Shown piece after piece: positions 1 through 8,506 of a DNA stretch of 44,253 nucleotides. Origin of the DNA: a virus. Location: IMG/VR virus record IMGVR_UViG_3300014720_002916, positions 1 through 44,253 of that record. One strand, given 5' to 3'. How positions within the stretch are numbered: position 1 is the first letter of the stretch; the number at the start of each line of letters is the position of its first letter. The position numbers and the translations under genes were made by a program. The notes beneath the pieces were generated by a model, which was given only the letters and a program-made list of their open reading frames with translations, was not told where the DNA came from and made no database searches.

Positions 1-1
1 A

Positions 2-733
2 TTGAAAAAGAGAGATCTACAAGGTATACCTAATATTAACCTAGATAAGTTTCATGTAATAGGTTCACAAACCGGGAAAATTTTACATGCGGAGGAGTAT
101 CTACAAATTGCTGAGAGAATTATTAATGAAGAACCCGGAGCTGTTCTAATCATAGACTCTTATTCTGCTCTATGTACAGAAGCTGAAATCACTAGCGATA
201 TGGATAAAATGCAAAGAGCAGATGGTGCCAAGCTATTGGCTAAATTTTGCCGCAAGGTAGCTAATGTAATACCAGTAAATAAAAACATAGTAATAGGTAT
301 TACTCATTTAATGGGCAATCCAACAGGTTATGGTGCGGAATTTAAAGAGAAGTCTGGACAAGCAATAGCCTATCAAACAGATATAAAATTAAGAGCAAAG
401 AGTTTCAAGCCTTGGGTGCTAAGTTCCGATAATACTCAGGTTGGTCAAGAAGTCGAGTGGCAAACCCTATGCTCTGCTCTTGGTCCTCCGGGCGGTAACA
501 TTACCAGTTATATTAGATACGGACAAGGTATAGATAAACATATGGAACTAATGTCTTTGGGTATAGATACTGGTTTAATTAATAAAGCTGGGGCTTGGTA
601 TAACCTAGCCTTTTTAAATGATGAAAAAACAAAATTCCAAGGCACTGAAAAAATTAGAGCTTTTTTGTTAGAAAACCCTAAAGTATATGATCAATTATAT
701 ATTGAAGTTAAAAAAATGATGGGATTAAAATAA
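2..733 (+). CDS. recA: RecA/UvsX-like recombinase, 5' truncated by window edge
   Basis: ATP-dependent strand-exchange recombinase for homologous recombination and recombination-dependent replication. Only the C-terminal about 243 residues are visible; the frame is open to the window edge, so the Walker A loop lies outside. Visible RecA features are the Walker B strand VLIIDSYSAL, a following segment NIVIGITHLMGNP that matches the strand before loop L2, and the RecA C-terminal core signature IRYGQGI..LMSLGI...LINKAGAWY. The last part KIRAFLLENP corresponds to the usual RecA C-terminal helix. First of a tight plus-strand replication operon, with the next ATG immediately after its stop codon. 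The TTG at the edge is not a credible start. Family call is firm; RecA versus UvsX subtype is not resolved. Confidence 0.93.
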   Translation: MKKRDLQGIPNINLDKFHVIGSQTGKILHAEEYLQIAERIINEEPGAVLIIDSYSALCTEAEITSDMDKMQRADGAKLLAKFCRKVANVIPVNKNIVIGITHLMGNPTGYGAEFKEKSGQAIAYQTDIKLRAKSFKPWVLSSDNTQVGQEVEWQTLCSALGPPGGNITSYIRYGQGIDKHMELMSLGIDTGLINKAGAWYNLAFLNDEKTKFQGTEKIRAFLLENPKVYDQLYIEVKKMMGLK

Positions 734-1138
734 ATGCAAGTTAGGGATTTGGATGGTAATCTTACCACTTGGCACTTGACAGGAAACATTGTAAAGGGTA
801 GAATCGATGGAAAGTCCTCGTTGCATCTAAGATGTAGGCTAATTTTAAAAGATCTATATCCTACGATGCAAATTTTAGAAGAAGTATCTATACAGACCAG
901 AAAATCTGAGACTTTGTATTTGGATTTCTATCTTCCATTAATTCGAGCCTGTATAGAAACGCATGGAGAGCAACACTATAATTTTACTCCGCACTATCAT
1001 AATAATAGATTAGCGTTTTTGAAATCTCAAAAAAGAGACAAGGATAAGCAAGCTTGGTGTGAGATTAATGGTATCAAATATATAGCATTACCATATAATG
1101 AAACAGACGAAGATTGGAAACAAAGGATAAATAAATGA
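734..1138 (+). CDS. Vsr/PD-(D/E)XK-fold phage endonuclease
   Basis: A 134-residue protein with the signature of small restriction-like phage nucleases: a beta strand LYLDFYLP carrying the metal-binding Asp (near residue 75), then an acidic/His motif IETHGEQHY, a basic helix with KRDKDKQAWCE, and a last strand IKYIALPYN. This order is the one seen in Vsr/very-short-patch-repair-like nucleases that many large phages carry beside recombination genes. The N-terminal about 65 residues look like an extra small beta domain. The ATG follows the recombinase stop directly and the stop overlaps the next start by four bases, so it is translated with the recombination genes. Likely a DNA nicking or branch-processing nuclease; the exact substrate cannot be read from sequence. 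Confidence 0.7.
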   Translation: MQVRDLDGNLTTWHLTGNIVKGRIDGKSSLHLRCRLILKDLYPTMQILEEVSIQTRKSETLYLDFYLPLIRACIETHGEQHYNFTPHYHNNRLAFLKSQKRDKDKQAWCEINGIKYIALPYNETDEDWKQRINK

Positions 1139-1626
1139 CACAATCAACTAAAGATCAAGTAAACGAATGGGATAAGGTTTTAGACGAATATGAAAAGTCC
1201 TTATCTCTATCTAATTATAGTACATCTCATAGTTTTACAGAAGATGAATTAAACGGATACTTTTCTATGACTAGGGATGTTATAGAAAAACAAACCCCCG
1301 AAAGTTGTGCGGAAATAGCAGCGAGACTGGTTCAATATTCTTTTTTTATACAAAGAACTTTAAATAGGGAGATTGCCCGATATAATTGGGCTGATGAAAC
1401 TATTAAAGAGGTGATAGCTGATGAGATAAATAATTATAAGGGGTATGGATATATAGAAAAATCTTTACAGGCCATAAAACATAATGAAAAGGCTACCTCT
1501 CTAAATAAGATTAGAAAATACGCTAAACAACGTATGGATAGACTATCATATTTGGCTAATAATATCAAAAATTTATCCGATGTATTTCTAGCAGTTCAAA
1601 AGGTTAAGGTGAAACATGGATCTTAA
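1135..1626 (+). CDS. Helical protein, possible UvsY-like recombination mediator
   Basis: A 163-residue, charged, almost entirely helical protein with no recognisable catalytic motif. It starts at an ATGA overlap with the nuclease gene and has an AAAGGA site eight bases upstream. The middle (residues about 58-105) and the last helix, which contains RKYAKQRMDRLSYLANNIK, resemble the general layout of phage UvsY-type recombination mediators: a long basic hairpin followed by an amphipathic C-terminal helix. Position between a RecA-like recombinase and a replicative helicase fits a loader that places the recombinase on SSB-coated DNA. This is inference from shape and neighbours only; it could also be a helicase loader or an unrelated structural helper. 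Confidence 0.4.
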   Translation: MTQSTKDQVNEWDKVLDEYEKSLSLSNYSTSHSFTEDELNGYFSMTRDVIEKQTPESCAEIAARLVQYSFFIQRTLNREIARYNWADETIKEVIADEINNYKGYGYIEKSLQAIKHNEKATSLNKIRKYAKQRMDRLSYLANNIKNLSDVFLAVQKVKVKHGS

Positions 1627-2023
1627 TGATTTAGTAAAAAATCCAGAGCAGATAAAAAGTCTCATAACTCTTCTGCAAACACTGGTTGATAGTCAGCAGC
1701 AACCAACGAATCAAACACCGGAGCCTGTAGCTAGAAAGACAAGAAACAAAAGAACCAGTTCAACAACTAGAACTAAAATAAACAAACAGTCTAATCATAG
1801 AGAAAATAAATTTTTGGATATGCCAGAAATAAATCTTCATAAAGAAGATATCGAGATAGATAGAAAGCTTCAAAAACTACCACCAACTCCTAGAAGCAGA
1901 AAGTTTAGACCAATAAAAGCCACATGCAGGGTTTGTGGTAGAACAGAAAATGTTAGTCCAGGTTATATGACAACAGAAATGGACAGATATAAGTGTAACA
2001 AGTGTTCAGGAGCGGCAGGCTAA
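1616..2023 (+). CDS. Basic protein with C-terminal zinc ribbon
   Basis: A 135-residue protein. Residues 1-25 are a helix, residues about 30-70 form a low-complexity basic Thr/Arg/Lys/Asn linker, and the C-terminus carries a four-cysteine zinc ribbon: CRVC (about 108-111), then CNKC near residue 130, separated by about 18 residues. A disordered basic tail plus zinc ribbon suggests nucleic-acid or replisome binding. It overlaps the preceding gene by eleven bases and ends in a TAATG junction with the helicase start, so it is translated just before the helicase. I do not recognise a named family. A helicase or primase accessory factor or a transcription factor are both possible. Confidence 0.6.
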   Translation: MDLNDLVKNPEQIKSLITLLQTLVDSQQQPTNQTPEPVARKTRNKRTSSTTRTKINKQSNHRENKFLDMPEINLHKEDIEIDRKLQKLPPTPRSRKFRPIKATCRVCGRTENVSPGYMTTEMDRYKCNKCSGAAG

Positions 2024-3501
2024 TGATTGTATTGAGCGATCCGTCAGCAGAAAGAGGTTTACTATCTGCTATTTATCATTTTGGCAATAAGGCTTATTCG
2101 GAAGTTTCCGATCTAGTCGATGGTAATAGTTTTACCATAGATAGCAATACGCATATTTATGCGTGTTTCAAGTATCTCTTAGATAAAGAGCAAAACCCAA
2201 CGGCCGTAATGGATATCGCTTCCGTATATTCGGCAGCGAAAGAACTCGGAATAGGCCACATTCTGAACAAGAAGGAAGAAACACAACATTTAAAAGCTAT
2301 TATAGATTTTCCTGCTAACATAGAAAATGTCAAGAAGTTCGCTGCTAAAATTAAAAAGCTTCATATAGCTAGAAAACTACATGAAAAACTAGAAGATGTA
2401 CAAGATAAAATTTTAGATGTTAAGGGTTCCGAATCCATAACACAAATTCTGAGTTTGGCCGAAGACGCTGTTTTTAATTTTTCTTCCACTCTTGAGGACT
2501 CAGACAATAATCCTGTGCATATGTTCGGAGACCTAGAAAACTATGTTAAAGAATTAGAAGATAGTCCTATAGATCAAATCGGTATATCCACAGGGTTTCC
2601 TGTATACGATCACGCTATAGGTGGAGGCTTAAGAAAAAGTACGATCAATGTTATAGCAGCAAGACCAAAAACTGGTAAAACTCTATTATCGGACAACATG
2701 GGTATCCATATAGCTCATAAGCTTAAAATACCTGTTTTGAATATGGATACAGAAATGACTAGAAACGACCATATTAACAGACTAATTGCGATGTTAACAG
2801 AAATAGAGATCAATAAAATTGAAACGGGTAAGTTTACCGAATCAGCAGCACTAAAAGCCAAGGTTGATCAGTGTGTGGGTGAGCTTAAGGAAACACCGCT
2901 ATACTATAAATCTATAGCGGGAAAATCTTTCGAAGAACAATTAGCTCTAATGAGAAGATGGCTAATAAAAGAAGTCGGTATGAATTCCGATGGAACAGCA
3001 AAAAAGTGTGTAATTTTCTACGATTATTTAAAACTCATGGACACGCAAGGAATGACACAAGATCTAAAAGAATATCAAGTTTTAGGTTTTATGATGACGG
3101 CGCTACACAATTTTGCTTGTCAATATCAGGTACCAATAGTAGCATTTATACAGTTAAATAGAGATGGTATAACAAAAGAGACTACGGATACTGCTAGCGG
3201 TTCTGATAGAATTATTTGGTTATGTAGTAATTTTACTATCTTCAAAAGAAAATCAGATGAAGAGATAGCAGAAGATGGTGGAGCTAGTGGTAATAGAAAA
3301 CTGATACCGATCATTAGTCGCCACGGAGGAGGTCTTGATGACAATGACTATATCAATTGTCATATGAAAGGTTGGTGTGCTAAAATAACCGAAGGTAAAA
3401 CAAAAATTGAAACCATGAATAGTGGAAACAGCGGCTCTGGGAAATTTATTGGTGGATTTGATGATACAACAACAAATGAAGAAGAAATCAGCTTTACTTG
3501 A
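2023..3501 (+). CDS. dnaB: DnaB-type replicative DNA helicase
   Basis: Hexameric 5'-3' replicative helicase, 492 residues. The N-terminal domain opens with SDPSAERGLLSAIYHFG, the typical DnaB N-terminal start. A RecA-like motor domain follows: GFPVYDHAIGGGL (the DnaB T-GxxxLD-like entry), Walker A ARPKTGKT at residues 213-220, a conserved MDTEM segment, Walker B CVIFYDYLKLMD, and a later VAFIQLNR sensor segment. I chose the ATG overlapping the previous stop (TAATG) because the family homology begins immediately there; an earlier in-frame ATG at 2002 adds seven residues of no clear origin. The C-terminal tail is Gly/Ser/Asn-rich and acidic. It would load with the adjacent DnaG-type primase. 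Confidence 0.93.
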   Translation: MIVLSDPSAERGLLSAIYHFGNKAYSEVSDLVDGNSFTIDSNTHIYACFKYLLDKEQNPTAVMDIASVYSAAKELGIGHILNKKEETQHLKAIIDFPANIENVKKFAAKIKKLHIARKLHEKLEDVQDKILDVKGSESITQILSLAEDAVFNFSSTLEDSDNNPVHMFGDLENYVKELEDSPIDQIGISTGFPVYDHAIGGGLRKSTINVIAARPKTGKTLLSDNMGIHIAHKLKIPVLNMDTEMTRNDHINRLIAMLTEIEINKIETGKFTESAALKAKVDQCVGELKETPLYYKSIAGKSFEEQLALMRRWLIKEVGMNSDGTAKKCVIFYDYLKLMDTQGMTQDLKEYQVLGFMMTALHNFACQYQVPIVAFIQLNRDGITKETTDTASGSDRIIWLCSNFTIFKRKSDEEIAEDGGASGNRKLIPIISRHGGGLDDNDYINCHMKGWCAKITEGKTKIETMNSGNSGSGKFIGGFDDTTTNEEEISFT

Positions 3502-4546
3502 TCAAAACAAACTAAAGATTGTTTGCGATCAGCTTTGTGATAGAATAGAAGAACTTTTGGATCATTTTGATCTAGAGTATAGACATAATACAAAATTTGT
3601 ATCTATGCCATGTCCTATTCATGAAGGAGATAATGATTCAGCCTTAAATATATATCATACTGGGGATACGTATAGAGGTAATTGGAAATGTAGAACACAT
3701 CAGTGTGATAAAATCTTTAAAGGATCAATTATTGGATTTCTTAGAGGCTTATTGTCTAGAAGGGAATTAGGATGGACCAAAGAAGGAGACGATATGTACT
3801 CCTTTCAAGATACTATTTCTTTTGCTCTTAAATTTCTGAACCTAGATTTAAAAAATGTCAAAATTTCTAAAAACCAAAAAGAAAAAGATCAGTTTATAGC
3901 AAATGCAAAGATACTTTCTCATAATCTAAAACCGGCACACCAAAATATAACCAGATCTAGCATAAAGAGATCTTTATCGATCCCTAGCCCTTACTTTATA
4001 AGTAGAGGGTTCTCTTCCGAAATATTAAAAAAGTACGACGTAGGAGAGTGTCAGACGCCGGGAAAGACCATGTTCAACCGTGCGGTTGTACCAATTTACA
4101 ACTTAGACTATGAGTATATGGTAGGATGCTCAGGCAGATCAATTGATGACAATATAAAACCCAAATGGAAACATAGTGGAGATTTTAAAGCAGAGGAAAA
4201 TTTATACAACTTCTGGTTTGCAAAAGACTTTATCAAAAGAGATAATGAGGTTATACTTGTTGAGAGCCCAGGCAATGTCTGGAGACTAGAAGAAAATGGT
4301 ATACATAACTCTGTAGCTACGTTTGGCGCTCATCTAACAGATAAGCAAAAAATGTTACTAGACACATCTGGCGCTATGACCATTATTGTAATAATGGATT
4401 CTGACGAAGCAGGAGAAGAAGCAAGAAAACAGATAGAAAAAAAGTGCTCTAAAACATACAATATTAAGCACATTAGAGTATCCAAGAATGATATAGCAGA
4501 CATGTCGAAAGATGAAATAAATAAAGAAATTAAGGAATTGTTATGA
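3476..4546 (+). CDS. dnaG: DnaG-type DNA primase
   Basis: Synthesises RNA primers for the phage fork. With this start it has 356 residues: an N-terminal CHC2-like zinc module (C46, H49, C72, H75, C77), a middle catalytic region including FNRAVVPIYNLDYEYMVGCSGR, and a Toprim domain with acidic E263 in LVESPGNV and the D-x-D pair D308/D310 in IMDSDEAG. No helicase domain and no long C-terminal helicase-binding domain are present, so it is shorter than bacterial DnaG. Starts at 3422 (GTG) and 3461 (ATG) are also possible; I prefer the ATG just before the first predicted helix because the upstream alternatives lie deep in the helicase coding sequence. It ends with a four-base ATGA overlap into the kinase gene. 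Confidence 0.9.
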   Translation: MKKKSALLDQNKLKIVCDQLCDRIEELLDHFDLEYRHNTKFVSMPCPIHEGDNDSALNIYHTGDTYRGNWKCRTHQCDKIFKGSIIGFLRGLLSRRELGWTKEGDDMYSFQDTISFALKFLNLDLKNVKISKNQKEKDQFIANAKILSHNLKPAHQNITRSSIKRSLSIPSPYFISRGFSSEILKKYDVGECQTPGKTMFNRAVVPIYNLDYEYMVGCSGRSIDDNIKPKWKHSGDFKAEENLYNFWFAKDFIKRDNEVILVESPGNVWRLEENGIHNSVATFGAHLTDKQKMLLDTSGAMTIIVIMDSDEAGEEARKQIEKKCSKTYNIKHIRVSKNDIADMSKDEINKEIKELL

Positions 4547-5142
4547 AAACTAAAATATTGGCTTTCTCTGGCAGAAAACAATCTGGAAAAAGCACGGGTG
4601 CTGAATATGTTGAATCTATTATTACTAATCATTCATTAAATATCAATTATCAAATATATAGTTTTGCCGATCCTCTCAAACAGGACATATGTATGAATAT
4701 TTTAGGTTTAACATATGAGCAATGTTATGGGTCAGATGAAGAAAAAAATACACTTACCGATTTAGAATGGGATGGTAAGAGATTAACTGCCAGAGAAGCC
4801 ATGGAGATTATAGGCACAGACATTTTTCGTAGATTAAAAAATAATGTCTGGGTCGATGCTACTATAAATAAAATACAAAGAGATAATTTAGACTTAGCTA
4901 TTATTCCAGATTGTAGATTTCCAAACGAAGTAGATACAATTCTAAAATATGGAGGGTATGTGATTCGATTAGATCTTGATCCATTTAATGCAAAATCAAA
5001 TAGCGAATCAGCTCTAGATAAAAATAATTACTTTTGGTCAAATTTTAGTTGCATCATTCATAATAGCGGAATGACTATTAATCAAAAAAATGAAGCTATT
5101 TTACGTTTTCTTTCTGATAAAGGAATACTGAATATAAGTTAA
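4543..5142 (+). CDS. Deoxynucleoside monophosphate kinase
   Basis: Phosphorylates dNMPs to dNDPs to supply phage DNA synthesis, as T4 gene 1 product does. The 199-residue protein starts with strand ILAFSGRKQSGKST, a P-loop with G15-K16-S17. It continues with YSFADPLKQDI (the LID/base-recognition segment found in phage dNMP kinases), TAREAMEIIGTDIFR (substrate-binding helix), and IIPDCRFPNEVDTI, a family hallmark strand and loop. It overlaps the primase by four bases. Oddity: the coding frame runs, after its TAA, directly into an HNH nuclease remnant in the same frame. Confidence 0.92.
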   Translation: MKTKILAFSGRKQSGKSTGAEYVESIITNHSLNINYQIYSFADPLKQDICMNILGLTYEQCYGSDEEKNTLTDLEWDGKRLTAREAMEIIGTDIFRRLKNNVWVDATINKIQRDNLDLAIIPDCRFPNEVDTILKYGGYVIRLDLDPFNAKSNSESALDKNNYFWSNFSCIIHNSGMTINQKNEAILRFLSDKGILNIS

Positions 5143-5382
5143 TGTGTTTATATTAGACAAAACAAAAAATGTGCTTTATCTGGTTTAGACATTTCCTTCC
5201 CTCCTGCATGGGGAGCTAAATCAAAAACACAAATCACAGCTTCTTTGGATAGGATCGATTCAGCTAAAGGGTATGTGAAAGGTAATCCTCAATGGGTACA
5301 CAAAACAATTAATAGCATGAAAATGGATATGACAGACCAAGAATTTATAAAACTTTGTAAAATGGTAGCTAAAAACTCATGA
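5143..5382 (+). pseudogene. HNH endonuclease C-terminal remnant
   Basis: Right after the kinase stop, the same frame encodes about 79 residues without any start codon before the conserved part. They contain KKCALSGLDISF, ASLDRIDSAKGYVKGNPQW and VHKTINSMKMDM, the C-terminal half of the widespread phage HNH nuclease family, with its Cys and D-R-x-D plus G-N-x-Q-W elements. The usual about 50-residue N-terminus is missing; the only overlapping ATG (5142, a TAATG junction) is in another frame and meets a stop after four codons. The ORF ends in an ATGA overlap with the next gene. I interpret it as a decayed, N-terminally deleted free-standing HNH homing nuclease. An ATT start at 5152 or stop readthrough from the kinase are less likely alternatives. 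Confidence 0.75.
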
Positions 5383-6419
5383 TAATAACATATTTTCGTA
5401 GTTCATCGTACAATACTCATAGTCTTTGCCAACAGCAATATTTTCTTGAATATGTGCTAGGTTGGAGAGGTCCGTCAGGACAAAAAGCAGATAAAGGAAC
5501 TATAACACATAAAGTTTTAGAAATATTAGCCGTTATCAAAAAAGCTCAACAAGATAAAAAAAGATATATACTGGATGATGTAGTTGGTCAGATAGATACT
5601 GAAAACTATAGTCTAGATACTATTAATAAAATGGTTTACGAGTATTATGTCAAAGCTAGCCCTCATCATAAATGGACAGAAAAAGATGCCAAAGACTGTA
5701 AAGCATGGGTTGATAAGGCTATTACTCTTAATAATGGTATGTTTGATCCTAGAAATAGAGATATTCTAGAACCAGAACAACACTTCGATTTCGAAATAAA
5801 AAAACCGTGGGCAAAATATTCTTATGATACATCAGAAGGAAAACTAGAAGGATATTTAGCTCTAAAAGGAACCATAGACCTAGTAACCAAAGTTGGGGAC
5901 GATACCATAGAGGTAATAGACTGGAAAACCGGTAAAAGATTAGACTGGGCTACTGGTCAAGAAAAAACCCAAGAAAAACTTGAAAACGACCCACAGCTTA
6001 TGATATACTACTATGCTATCAGGCACCTGTATCCAGAAATTAAACACATAATATTCTCTATATATTTTATTAATGATGGTGGTCCTTACTCGATATGTTT
6101 CGATCAATTTGACATGCATAAGACTGAAGATATGCTTCGTAGAAAATTCGACATTATAAAAAATACAAAAAGACCTTTATTAAATAAAAGCTGGATGTGT
6201 AGCAAGTTATGTCATTTTGGTAAAACAACATTTGAAAACACTCATATAGAACCGTTACAAGAATATCGCTCTGGTCAAACTTGTACATTGGGTTCCACTA
6301 TGACAAAGTGCGAACAGGTTAAACACGACATCGATTTGCATGGAATGCCTGATGTGGTAAACAATTACAAAAATAAACAACATTCATTTGGTTTCTATAA
6401 ATCCCCAGGCGAGGCTTGA
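5379..6419 (+). CDS. RecB/Cas4-like PD-(D/E)XK exonuclease
   Basis: A 346-residue nuclease of the RecB/AddB/Cas4 type, probably a DNA end-resection exonuclease for recombination or replication. Motifs in order: GTITHKVLE with H44, GTIDLV with D167, IEVIDWKTGK with D181 and K183 (the D-x-K catalytic core), and a Q-motif-like helix DPQLMIYYYAI. Cysteines at C17 near the N-terminus and C274, C278, C302 and C311 near the C-terminus have the split arrangement that in Cas4 and AddB holds a 4Fe-4S cluster, although spacing here is not canonical. The start overlaps the HNH remnant by four bases and the gene ends just before the polymerase. Confidence 0.82.
   Translation: MIITYFRSSSYNTHSLCQQQYFLEYVLGWRGPSGQKADKGTITHKVLEILAVIKKAQQDKKRYILDDVVGQIDTENYSLDTINKMVYEYYVKASPHHKWTEKDAKDCKAWVDKAITLNNGMFDPRNRDILEPEQHFDFEIKKPWAKYSYDTSEGKLEGYLALKGTIDLVTKVGDDTIEVIDWKTGKRLDWATGQEKTQEKLENDPQLMIYYYAIRHLYPEIKHIIFSIYFINDGGPYSICFDQFDMHKTEDMLRRKFDIIKNTKRPLLNKSWMCSKLCHFGKTTFENTHIEPLQEYRSGQTCTLGSTMTKCEQVKHDIDLHGMPDVVNNYKNKQHSFGFYKSPGEA
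6411..6414 (+). promoter_or_regulatory. Ribosome binding site fixing the dnaE start
   Basis: GAGG lies seven bases before ATG 6422. It favours this ATG over the TTG two codons upstream, which sits on the preceding gene's stop codon. Confidence 0.55.
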
Positions 6420-6421
6420 AT

Positions 6422-8314
6422 ATGTCTTCTAAAATTTATGTACCTCTACACGCTCACTCACATTATAGTTTATTAGACGGCATCAGTAAACCTAATCAAA
6501 TAGCGGAAAGGTGCAAATCTAATGGAATAACATCCTGTGCATTAACTGATCATGGTTCTATATCAGGAGCTGTTTCTTTTTACAAAGAAATGAGATCAGC
6601 CGGGATTAAACCAATTTTGGGATGTGAAATGTATATATCCAAGCAAACATCTAAGAATAAAACTAAAAATAATGCTGATTTATCTCATATGCTGGTATTA
6701 GCGAAAAATTTAACAGGTTGGCACAATCTGATTAAACTAGTGTCTACTTCTAACTTTGAAGACAACTACTATTACAAGCCCAGACTTTCATTAGATGAGT
6801 TTTCAAATCTGTCATTAGACGGGCTACTATGTATAACGGGTCATGCTGGATCAAATTTAGCCGATGCTATTATGGATAATCCAGAAACAGGGTCACTAGA
6901 TCCTGACTATATCAATAAAACAAACAGAATTATTAGTCAATTAAAAAATTTATTTGGTGCCAATAATATCTTTCTAGAGGCACAGTTAATGGATAAAGAA
7001 TATTATACCAATCAAATAAAATTAACAGAAATAATAAGAGATTTGGGTAAGAAACATAACCTTAAGGTTATCGCTACCAACGACGCCCACTATGCTGAAA
7101 AAGAAGATGCTATAGATCAAAGAGTATTATTATGCAATACTTTAAAAACTACTATACCGGAAATTAATAAAAAAATCCTGAATAATGAAAGTGTGCCTTT
7201 AGGATGCTTTTTTAGATCGGATAATTTTTATATATTGTCTCCCGATGAAATGAACGCATTGCACACCGAGGAAGAAATAGAGAACACTCTATATGTTGAT
7301 AGTCTATGTGAAAATTATGATATTTTAAAGAAACCACAGCTACCAAAATTTATAGACCAAGAAGATGAAAGATTAAGACAGCTATGTAGACAGGGTTGGT
7401 TGGATAGGGGAATGAACAATCTATCTAAAGAACAACAAGATATATATGTAGAAAGAATCAAAGAAGAACTAGGCGTTTTACAGGGAGCGGGTTTGTCTGG
7501 CTATTTCTTAATTGTTCAAGATATTGTGAACTATGTTAGATCTCAAAATTTATTACCCGGCCCAGGTAGAGGTAGCGCCGCTGGGTGTTTAGTTTCATAC
7601 CTGATAGGTATCACATCTGTAGATCCGATTAAATATAATCTACTATTCGAAAGATTTTATAATGCTGGTAGAAATACATCAGATAGAATTTCCATGCCAG
7701 ATATAGATATTGACGTTCCTATGACTTATAGAGATCAAATTATTCAATATATTAAAGACAAGTATGGTGCTCAAAACGTATCACAAATGATTACTTTTAA
7801 TACTCTAAAGGGAAGAGGGGCTCTAAAAGAAGTATTGAGAGTATACAACAATATAACATTCGATGAAATGAATCAAATTACTAAAAATATACCAGAAGAA
7901 TCTAAGATTGCCGATGATCTTCAAGAAATGAAAGAAGACACCGGAGAAGCATCAATTATAAGATGGGCTTTAGAAAACTCCCCAGAAAAATTCAGAGATT
8001 GGTGCGAATTACAAGAAGACGGTACATGCACAGGACCATTTGCTAAAAGATTTGAACAAGCTATGAGATTAGAAGGTATCAAATGTACTCAATCCAAACA
8101 TGCCGCAGGAATAGCTATATCTGCTTCTAGTCTTAGTGAGATATGCCCAATGGTGTATGATACTAAAACAGGTAACACGATAGCCGGTATGGAAATGCAA
8201 GATTTAGAGTCTTTAGGTATTGTTAAGTTTGATATTTTAGGCATAGGTATGCTAGATAAAATTATGTATATACAGTCTTTATTAAAGGAGAATAGTCAAT
8301 GTCAAACAGCGTAA
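6422..8314 (+). CDS. dnaE: DNA polymerase III alpha, N-terminal part (split gene)
   Basis: The N-terminal 630 residues of a bacterial C-family replicative polymerase. The PHP domain opens with HAHSHYSLLDG (H10, H12) and has LTDHG (41-45) and ILGCEMY. The palm carries GPGRGSAAG and MPDIDID; D427 and D429 match E. coli D401 and D403, and the third catalytic Asp is D604 in VKFDILGIG. Homology stops about 20 residues later, after MYIQSLLKEN, and six unrelated residues precede the stop. These are read from sequence that also forms the ribosome site and start of the next ORF. Thus all three catalytic aspartates are here, while the rest of the fingers, beta-binding region and OB domain are in a second ORF at 11783. 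Both halves keep full motif conservation, so the polymerase is probably active as two chains. Confidence 0.95.
   Translation: MSSKIYVPLHAHSHYSLLDGISKPNQIAERCKSNGITSCALTDHGSISGAVSFYKEMRSAGIKPILGCEMYISKQTSKNKTKNNADLSHMLVLAKNLTGWHNLIKLVSTSNFEDNYYYKPRLSLDEFSNLSLDGLLCITGHAGSNLADAIMDNPETGSLDPDYINKTNRIISQLKNLFGANNIFLEAQLMDKEYYTNQIKLTEIIRDLGKKHNLKVIATNDAHYAEKEDAIDQRVLLCNTLKTTIPEINKKILNNESVPLGCFFRSDNFYILSPDEMNALHTEEEIENTLYVDSLCENYDILKKPQLPKFIDQEDERLRQLCRQGWLDRGMNNLSKEQQDIYVERIKEELGVLQGAGLSGYFLIVQDIVNYVRSQNLLPGPGRGSAAGCLVSYLIGITSVDPIKYNLLFERFYNAGRNTSDRISMPDIDIDVPMTYRDQIIQYIKDKYGAQNVSQMITFNTLKGRGALKEVLRVYNNITFDEMNQITKNIPEESKIADDLQEMKEDTGEASIIRWALENSPEKFRDWCELQEDGTCTGPFAKRFEQAMRLEGIKCTQSKHAAGIAISASSLSEICPMVYDTKTGNTIAGMEMQDLESLGIVKFDILGIGMLDKIMYIQSLLKENSQCQTA
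8285..8290 (+). promoter_or_regulatory. Ribosome binding site inside the dnaE 3' end
   Basis: AAGGAG, eight bases before ATG 8299, encodes Lys-Glu of the polymerase N-part and at the same time serves the following small ORF, so the breakpoint of the split coincides with a translation start. Confidence 0.6.
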
Positions 8315-8478
8315 CATTTGGTTCATTAGCCGTTAATTCCGCTTTTGTATATAACGGTGTTAATTGTGTAAAAACAGAAACGGTAAGAGTGTCATGCTGC
8401 AAAACTGTTAATGCTGTGAATACTCAGAGTTCAGAAAGAATTTACATACCCGATGACGCATCTGTTCAAGTAAATTAA
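8299..8478 (+). CDS. Small conserved-type phage protein with CC-x-x-x-N-A motif
   Basis: A 59-residue ORF with a strong AAGGAG site. Its pattern, TFGSLAVNSAFVYNG then VRVSCCKTVNAV then IYIPDDASVQV, resembles a group of small phage proteins that begin with a predicted beta-barrel strand and carry a Cys-Cys pair (residues 33-34) followed by Asn-Ala. I know no function for that group. The same pattern recurs inside the downstream 863-aa protein at residues about 192-252, suggesting a common small domain. It starts 15 bases inside the end of the dnaE N-part. Confidence 0.7.
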   Translation: MSNSVTFGSLAVNSAFVYNGVNCVKTETVRVSCCKTVNAVNTQSSERIYIPDDASVQVN

Positions 8479-8506
8479 TTATAGTTAATAGGAATTAGTT
8501 TTAGGA

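Noticed and set aside
2002-2022. Seven-residue longer helicase start at 2002
   Set aside because: It lies in the zinc-ribbon gene's 3' end, and the TAATG junction at 2021-2025 fits the operon pattern better.
4543-5382. Programmed stop readthrough making a kinase-HNH fusion
   Set aside because: The frame match is exact, but the stop is TAA, the least readable stop codon, no stimulating structure is evident, and the HNH part lacks its normal N-terminus. A remnant is simpler.
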